DNA of 64,000 nucleotides from the NCBI GenBank assembly GCA_030512295.1, contig JAULSR010000002.1, forward strand, positions 7,192,001-7,256,000. Direction: 5' to 3'. This stretch comes from Bombardia bombarda (taxonomy: Eukaryota; Ascomycota; Sordariomycetes; Sordariales; Lasiosphaeriaceae). The notes beneath the pieces are model-generated. The model saw only the letters and a program-made list of their open reading frames with translations. It did no database searches and was not told the DNA's origin. Of the stretch, positions 57,512-64,000 are shown in pieces. Both the position numbers and the translations under genes were made by a program. Numbering within the stretch: the stretch's first letter is position 1; the number at the start of each line of letters is the position of its first letter.

Positions 57512-59894
57512 AAGCATTTAATAAACGTACTATTTATATTTTTTTAACGTTTTTAAAAAGATTAAAATTTTATTTAAATAAATTATTATAAATAAATTAA
57601 AGTAATTCCGAAAAATATAATTAATTATAATTTAAAAGTTAATTAATACGTTAATAAGTCCGAAAGGTATTATTAAATATTTAAAAAATCCTTATTTTAT
57701 TTAAAAAGCGGTCTTTTATTTTTCTTTTTCTATTATTTAAATTAAATTATATGCTTTTTTTAAATTTAACGTTATAAAAATCTAAGCTTTATATAATTTA
57801 TCGCGTAATTTTAAAATTAATAATAAAAAATATCGATTTTTAATTATAATATCGTTAAATTATTTATAATTAATATAAAATTATAATTTTTTTTTTTTTT
57901 AATATAAATAAGATTAAATATTTTATTAATAATATTAAAAGGCAGATATATTTTTTCCGCAAGTTTTCCTTTAAGTATTCGTTTAGCGTAGCTTTTTAAA
58001 CCCGGTTTAAAAGGTAAATTTAATAAAATTTAAAGTATTATTTTTCTTTTAGCGGTATATAATAATTAAATTAGTTATATATTAATAATTTAATTTTTAA
58101 CTTTTTTTAAAAAAGTTTCCGGTACTTTTAATATTACGGCGGTATAGCGTTAAGCTTATTCGCGTTATCGTTTAGTTTTATTACTTTAAATAAGCTAATA
58201 CGTTTTAAAAGGCCGTTTTTAAGTTTTTTTCTTTCGTTATCGTATATTATTATTTCGTATAGTTAGGGACGTTTTAAAGGATTACTTTTAAATCTTTTTA
58301 TATATACTATTATCTCGCGTAATTAGGGGTTTCTTAAAAGACCGCTTTTAAGCTTTTTTTTATAAGTTTAATCTTATTAGAAATAGTTAGTTTTCTAATT
58401 AATTCAAAAACTTTATTATCGTAATTAAAAGATTTTTAATACGAAGTCTTTTAATTTTATATTAAAAATATTAAAAATAATTAGAATTTCTTTTTTATTT
58501 ATATAAATCGGGAATTACGCAGTCTTTTAATTAACGGTTTTATTATTAAAAGTTATAGGGTTTCTTTCAATATTTTAAACGGTATATAAATTCCGTTTTA
58601 TTTATAATTTAAAGCTATAATACTTTATAAACTTTAAAAATATATAATTTCCTTATATTTTATTATTTAAAAATATTTTAACGAATTTTCCGTTAATTTT
58701 TATCGTAATATATAAATAATCTATCGTTAGCGGTTTCGTTATTATAATTATATAAGTAAGGGTTTTTTCGTTATTATATACTTTTTTTAACGGTTTAACG
58801 CTTTTTATACCCGCTAGGTATTTTAAAGTTTGTTCGTACTTTCCTTTTTTTTTTATAATTAAGTATTTATTTCGTTCTATTAATATAATCGTTTTAAAAA
58901 TAAGTTTCGTATCCGAAATGCCGGGTTTTTATTTTAACGATTTATACCCGGTTTAGCCTTGCAGCTTTCCGTTACCGGAGGTTCGATTAATTATAATTAA
59001 AGTCTTTTTTTACGGCTGCCGTAATTTAATGCACTTTTTAAAATAATGCCCTAACTTTCTATAATTAAAGCATTTAATCCTTTTTTTCGTAAGTTAGTAT
59101 TATATCATATCGAGTTCTATAGGTTTATAATAAGTTTTTTATAAAATGTTTCTTTAATATAAAGGAATTCGTTTATTTATATTAGCTCGATAAAGTTAAA
59201 TTAAAGTAGTTCGTTTTTTTATACGTTTTTCGAATAATTAATTATCGATGCGAACTACTATTACGATATAGTCTATAAACTCTTTAAATCGGTCTTATTT
59301 AACGAGTTCGTCCTTAATCTCGTTTTTTAGCTCGTAATAAAATACGACCATCTTAGGTCTATCCTCCTAGTTTAGTTATAAACTAATTTATTAAAACCTT
59401 ACGGCGTAATCCGATATTAATCCTTTTTAACGGAGGTTATATAACTGCTACTTTATAGTATATTCTTTATCGGGGTCTCCGAAAATTATTTTAAGTTTTT
59501 TTTCGAAAGTAATGTAGCTCGAAAAAATATTTTTCGTATTAGGGTCGCAATCGATAGGCCCCTTCTTAAGGTAGTCCCTTTAAAAAGGTTTGAACTAAAT
59601 AAGGGCATCCCTAGTTAAGAAAGCTACTACGTACATAACTTTATTTACTTCTTTAAATAAATCACTACCGTAAAAGACGATGTAAGCTCTCATCTGGGTG
59701 AGGTAGCTCCGTAGGGTTCCCTTCGTGCCGTCATATCGGGGTGGTTCTAAGAATTTAAGCCGTCGGTTATCGTTGGAGGTTGTAATGACCGCCTTAGCGG
59801 CCGTGACCGCCTTAAGGAGTCTCTCGTTCTCCTCTTAGAGTCGCCTAATCTCGTGGGCGGCGTCCTCTTCGATCAGTACGGGGGAGCTTAACAT
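57512..59894 (-). pseudogene. RIP-destroyed gag and RT of element 1
   Basis: Gag starts at ATG 59,892-59,894 (minus) and reads well for about 80 codons with one TAA: IEEDAAHEIRRL, then LLKAVTAAKAVITTSNDNRR and FLEPPRYDGTKGTLRSYL. The zinc knuckle at 59,031-59,072 reads CFNYRKLGHYFKKC. RT is recognisable just right of element 2: PFGLINVLINF, then YLNKILIF in place of the usual catalytic loop. Confidence 0.8.
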
Positions 59895-59959
59895 CGATAT
59901 GGTTGTTCGAGATATTGCCCAGTAGTGTAAGATAACTGTTTAAACAAAAGCTTTCAAAA

Positions 59960-60431
59960 TGTTACGCCCAAACTCTTACATTGGTCCGTCAAGGCAAGGG
60001 TCTATCGGTGTAGGGTTTATGTTGGCAGAGAGTTAGGTGCAACTGGGTAATAAGGGTGGCGTAAGGCGTGTTGCCTCTTCCTTTAAGAATCAGACAAAGA
60101 TTTAGATTGAAAGCTGTCTAGGTAGGGATTAGTGTAAGCAGCGAAGGAAGCTCGCTGCTCCTAAATAATTCTCAAGCAACAGGCCGAGCCTGTTGGGGAG
60201 CTGTGTCCGGTGATTCGCTTAAGACACCGCATCACAGGTGCCATTCCAGGTGCCATCACTACCTGGTCGTCCAGTGTCCTCCTGCCCGCAGGTCCTGTGC
60301 CATTTGTCTCGGCGCCATTGCCCCGCGGTCAATTATTTCGGGGTCGCTCCTGGCCTCGTGGTTCGCCGTGGTTGCGTGACCAACCGTGCTCACGTGCTTA
60401 CAACGCTGACATGGCTTGGCAGGTTGTAACA
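59960..60431 (-). repeat. Element 1 LTR (5' LTR in element sense)
   Basis: 472 bp partner of 35,115-35,586. It carries T or A at all 18 differing sites I counted. It adds a few LTR-derived codons and a stop to the truncated dehydrogenase frame. Confidence 0.95.
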
Positions 60432-60436
60432 TCCAG

Positions 60437-61429
60437 CCCCTTCACCGTCCTACTAACCACCGGCCTAATCCCCCTCTCCCCCACAAACCTCACCATCTCC
60501 GCAAACTCGTCCCTCGACCCTAACGTACTCCCCCTCAACTCAATATTCTTCAACACCGCCTGCATCGGCCAGTCCATGACCACCGGCGCCACCGTCATGC
60601 CATAGCACGAAATCACACCCCCCGGCTTCAGCAACCCCAAACTCCTAATCACAATATCCCCGCCCGCCCCGTCCACCACCGCATCCAGATAGGGCCTCTC
60701 CGCCGGCAACAGTCCGGCCAACCTCTTGGGCCACTCATCGCTCTTATAGTCAACCCCCCCCTTCGCCCCCAGCGCCCTGGCCTTCGCAATCTTCGCCTCA
60801 CTACTCGACGTCACAAACACATCACACCCCACCGCCACGGCAAACTGCAGCACCTGCAGCGCAACCCCCCCGCCAATCCCCGTCACCAGCACATTCCTTC
60901 CCGCCTGCGCATTCTCTCCCAGCTTGACGAAAAACGCCCGCCAGGCCGTCAGCCCGCAACTCGGCAGCGCCGCGCCCTCCACCGCGCTCAGATGCGGCGG
61001 ACACACCTCCACCTCGCCCTCCTCCACCACACAGTAGTTCTGCGCCGCGCCGCGCGTGACGTGCGGCTCGACCCCGCCGATCGTCGCAAACTCGGCCCAG
61101 TCCTCGGGGCCGTCTGGGCTGGAAGCCCAGCCACGGCAGGGGGTGAGGATGACTGGCTGGTTGAGCAGGCCTGGGTTGGTGCAGTCGGGGCCGAGGGCCT
61201 CGACGACGCCGTAGCCGTCTGAGAATAGAGGGGCCTCGAACGAGATGGACGGGTAGAGGTTCTGGCGGATAAAGTGGTCGCGGTGGTTGAGCGCTGCGGC
61301 GTGGATGCGCACGAGGACGTGGCCGGGGCCGGGGGTTGGTTTGGGGATGAGTTTGAGGTGGAGGGGGTAGTAGGGCGCGGGCTGGCCTGGTTTGGCTTTT
61401 TTGTGGCGGATGGTGAGGGCGTGGGGCAT
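60437..61429 (-). pseudogene. N-terminal 331 codons of a split MDR/alcohol-dehydrogenase-type gene
   Basis: From ATG at 61,427-61,429 (MPHALTIRHKKAKPGQ). The frame is open further upstream, but that part looks like leader. It shows the catalytic fold (GHVLVRIHAAALNHRDHFI, SDGYGVVEALGPDC) and a Rossmann fold with the nucleotide loop VTGIGGGVALQVLQFAVAVG and VVDGAGGD. It resembles zinc-type dehydrogenase-like/quinone-oxidoreductase members of the MDR superfamily. The substrate is unknown. At 60,436 the frame meets CTGGA, the target duplication, then runs into LTR sequence and stops after ten foreign residues. The missing 38 codons lie at 34,998-35,114 in the correct frame, so the pre-insertion protein had 369 residues. 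The truncated form lacks the last helix and strand of the fold and is probably not functional. Confidence 0.9.
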
Positions 61430-62064
61430 TTTGGTTGTGGTGGTTTCTGGGTTGTCAAGGTTTTGTGGAGGTGACATATAGTAAGTGGCTTTGGTGGGTT
61501 GAGTAAATGTTGAAGGTGAAGTGAGTATTGAGTTTGCTAGCTGGGATATCCTGGGGTGGGTGGTAACACATACGAGAATTATGTTGTTTACGTATATGGC
61601 ACCGGAATGCAAATCAAATTCCTATTCCTATGGGCGGCCATGGTGGTGAGGACTTCAAGCCCGTGGATGTGTCTCGGTGTCATCTCGAACGGGATCTAAG
61701 CCCATAAGGTGACCAGCCGCTGTGCATCGGCTCATCGGTTTTGTCTAGATTGGCCGTCTTTTCTGCCAATTTTCGGGAGGAATACGATGTCCGATCCAGA
61801 GGAAGTCAAGTTTGGGAGAAGATGTGGTGGCACAGAAGTCATCGGAATCTGACTTGAAGATTGAAGACATGCATGAGAGACGGGGTCAAGGGTTGGGGCA
61901 TCCCTTGCTGCGCTGGAAAATCACAAGTCGGTTAAATCAGTTCCTGCGGCTTGGCAGCAGTATTATCACATTCAAGTTTAGCCCTACTATTCTGTGCAAC
62001 GGTGAAATAACGTACCTTCTGATTGGCTGTGCTGACAATAAGCTTCAGCGGAGAAGCAGACGAC
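61430..62064. other. Intergenic, upstream of the split dehydrogenase gene
   Basis: Contains the promoter region of the (now broken) dehydrogenase on the minus strand. No supported gene. Confidence 0.45.
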
Positions 62065-62370
62065 ATGATCGCTGGCTCCATCAACGAATGCCCTTACAAC
62101 ACAATCTGGAACCTGCCGTACTACCTTATGACTCGGCATGACGACTCCTCGCCATATTTCAAGCGCCTTGGGATGGCCAATAATGCTCCCGACAATGGCT
62201 GGCTGGTGTATAATGATATATTCCACCCAAGTCAGCAAGGCCCTCGTCAGGACCTCGGGGGCGGGGCGAATTTCTGGGGAATGAAACCAGCCGCCAAAAT
62301 CGAAGCTTCTTTTTACCCACCATCACCATCATTCCTGTGTAGCTACACATCCTGTTTAGCACTTTTGTAA
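62065..62370 (+). CDS. Hypothetical short frame just upstream of the P450
   Basis: 101 codons from ATG. The first 60 residues look protein-like (ECPYNTIWNLPYYLMTRHDD, then SPYFKRLGMANNAPDNGW). The last 30 look like leader sequence. It stops 8 bp before the P450 ATG. It may be a relic of an upstream gene, part of the P450 leader, or a small gene. The family is not recognised. Confidence 0.25.
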   Translation: MIAGSINECPYNTIWNLPYYLMTRHDDSSPYFKRLGMANNAPDNGWLVYNDIFHPSQQGPRQDLGGGANFWGMKPAAKIEASFYPPSPSFLCSYTSCLALL

Positions 62371-62378
62371 CCACCACT

Positions 62379-63335
62379 ATGGCCTACCTCCTCCTACCTG
62401 CTGCCGTCGCCGTCACGCTGCTGCTCGTCTATCGATACATCTTCACATTTTTCAGGAATGCCATCAAGGCTCGCGCAATTCAACTGCCGTCCGTCTGGGT
62501 ACCGGTAGACCAGTGCAACCCGATATGGATGATATTCTCAATTATCAACCAAAACCGCCTTCAGCACCTTCTCCCAACCACGATCTGGTCTCGCATCGCC
62601 ATCACGATCTTTGGCTGGGAGTTCCACGAGAAAACGCGGCCGTTCGAACAACATGCTGCCAACTTCAACAGACGAAGCTTATCCTTTGTGCTCGTCACAA
62701 TGGCCGGCTTAGAGCTTCGAACAGCCGACCCCGAGGCCGCCCATGACATCCTCAACCGCGTCCGTGACTTTCACGTCCCTGAGGCACTCGAGAAGCATTT
62801 GCCCAGATATGGACCCAACGTCTTGACGGCTAACGGGGACCGCTGGGCACGCCACCGCAGACTAGTGGTCAGCGTGATCAACGAACATATCTCGAAGACC
62901 GTTTTCGACGAGAGCATCAACCAAACCCGCGGTCTCGTCAACCAGCTTGTCTCCAACAGCCCCGATGGCTCGGCCGAGACGACGGCCTTGTTTGAAATGT
63001 TCAGACGCATCACCCTCAACGTCCTCACCGGCGCCAGCATGGGCAAGAAAATCGCCTGGAACGACACAACCGACCAGACACCAGAGCCGGGCTACAAATT
63101 GACCTACGTCGGCGCCCTTTCCACCATCCTGATCCATCTCGTGGGCGCCGTCGCACTCCCAACCAGCATCCTGCTAAACTGGCCATCGTGGGCCCCCTGG
63201 TACCCCACAATGTCAACCGTCGGGCATGCCAAAGTCGAAGTCCACCAGCGCGGCAAAGCCATCCTCGACAATGAGCGAACCCGCAGGGCGAAGACCATCC
63301 CACACAACGACACACTCGTCGACAACAACACCACC

Positions 63336-63417
<82 letters not shown>

Positions 63418-64000
63418 GCAACAACAGCAACAACAACAACAACAACAACAACATAATGGCTAAACTCCTCGACGCCTCCGAAAAAGCTACCGCTACCGGT
63501 AGCGACTCCCTCACCGAAGCCGAAATGATCAGCAATCTCTTCATCTTCTTCGCCGCCGGCTCCGCCACCACCACCACCGCCCTCGCCTACGCCATGGTCC
63601 TCTTAGCCCGCCACCCCCAATGGCAGGACTGGGTCCTCGAGGAAATCGACGCCCTCATCCCCTTTCCCGACTCCTCCTCCCCCTTAGACTACACAGCGAC
63701 CTACCCGCGCGCCACCCGCATCATGGCCGTCATGCTCGAGTCCATCCGCCTCTACGGACCCGTGCCGCATATCCACCGCGAGACCGTCGCCCCAGTAGTC
63801 CTCCACACCGCCGATGGGCCCGTCAACCTGCCCGCTGGCATGCGCGTCTACATCAACTCGGTTGCGCTGCATCTGCTGCCCGAGGTGTGGCGGGATGTCA
63901 ATCGCGCGTCGGATCCGGGGTGGTACAAGCCTGAGGTGGGGGCGTGGCTGATGAGAGGGTTTTTCGCCCCTCGCGGTGGATTAATCCAGGGTCGGGGACG
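62379..64000 (+). CDS. Cytochrome P450, 3' end outside the window, with poly-Asn insert
   Basis: The frame is open from ATG 62,379 to the window end (540 codons). Residues 1-25 form a membrane anchor (AYLLLPAAVAVTLLLVYRYIF). Helix C carries WARHRRLVVS. The I-helix is near residues 390-405 (FIFFAAGSATTTTALAYAM), with the AGxxTT oxygen-activation motif. The K-helix ESIRLYGP (E-x-x-R) lies near 455. The heme-binding Cys loop is not reached. The family is a microsomal class II fungal P450; the substrate is unknown. Between the F/G region and the I-helix sits a run of about 37 Asn interrupted by two Ser, encoded by an (AAC)n array. No stop or frameshift is seen, though the last 20 or so codons before the edge look less typical and may include an intron. 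Confidence 0.85.
63335..63452 (+). repeat. (AAC)n array coding poly-Asn in the P450
   Basis: About 39 triplets, pure AAC except two AGC near the right end. In frame, so it adds a poly-Asn loop upstream of the I-helix. Confidence 0.93.

Larger units (their letters stand above)
35115..60431 (-). mobile_element. Element 1: Ty3/gypsy chromovirus with cargo gene and nested insertions
   Basis: Flanked by two 472-bp LTRs (TGTTAC..GTAACA on the plus strand) and by a perfect 5-bp target duplication: TCCAG at 35,110-35,114 and 60,432-60,436. It is oriented on the minus strand: gag starts at 59,894 next to the right LTR. A gag zinc knuckle lies at 59,031-59,072 with its second Cys changed to Tyr. Reverse-transcriptase relics run to 57,512, integrase relics lie at about 38,100-38,400 and a chromodomain relic at about 37,370-37,510. 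A purine tract abuts the left LTR. An intact extra gene lies between pol and that LTR. Without element 2 the element is about 6.6 kb. Its core is dead through C-to-T and G-to-A changes. Confidence 0.92.

Noticed and set aside
37520..59650. Centromere, AT-isochore or mitochondrial insert as explanation of the AT-rich block
   Set aside because: LTR pairs with target duplications, zinc knuckles, RT loops, integrase and chromodomain relics identify it as RIPed nuclear retrotransposons.
1..64000. tRNA genes, rRNA, telomeric repeats, CRISPR arrays
   Set aside because: I looked for tRNA B-box-like GGTTCRA motifs with plausible stems, TTAGGG arrays and regularly spaced repeats and found none convincing. 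A covariance-model tRNA search would be decisive.

Overview
The window is nuclear DNA of a filamentous ascomycete (Pezizomycotina). This rests on short introns with GT..AG ends and CTRAC-type branch points, the gene set (Cactin, the SEA-complex WD protein Rtc1, a forkhead factor, an exo-polygalacturonase, a small secreted Cys-rich protein, a P450), and a 22-kb AT-rich block of LTR retrotransposons carrying RIP (repeat-induced point mutation) damage. I cannot name the species.

Layout. 0-2.2 kb: the 3' end of an unrecognised gene plus decayed coding relics, including a diverged duplicate. 2.2-4.3 kb: a DJ-1/PfpI-family gene and a small secreted cysteine-rich protein. 5.15-11.4 kb: RTC1 (minus) and Cactin (plus), divergent from a 503-bp shared promoter region. 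14.25-16.36 kb: a forkhead transcription factor with a 19-Gln tract. 16.4-26.9 kb: a 10.5-kb stretch with no convincing gene. 26.9-31.1 kb: an exo-polygalacturonase (GH28) tail to tail with an XLF/Nej1-like end-joining factor. 33.1-34.4 kb: a dead Fot1/pogo transposase. 62.4 kb to the end: a P450 that runs off the window and contains a long poly-Asn insert.

The centrepiece is 35,115-60,431. A Ty3/gypsy chromovirus on the minus strand has 472-bp LTRs and a perfect 5-bp target duplication (TCCAG). It sits inside an MDR/alcohol-dehydrogenase-type gene. The gene's first 331 codons lie at 60,437-61,429 and its last 38 codons plus stop at 34,998-35,114, and the frame is continuous once the element is removed. 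A second chromovirus (38,814-57,511, plus) lies in the first. The second was itself hit by a third chromovirus (42,388-48,175, TSD TATTT) and a Ty1/copia element (48,767-54,615, TSD ATACG/ATATG).

All four cores are destroyed by C-to-T and G-to-A change, and CpG sites are strikingly spared. Between the end of pol and the 3' LTR of the outermost element lies an intact, GC-rich, 487-codon gene (35,632-37,095) on the element's own strand. It looks like a cargo gene, with a possible PD-(D/E)xK-type core. The gene and its adjacent LTR are nearly free of RIP while the rest of the element is ruined.
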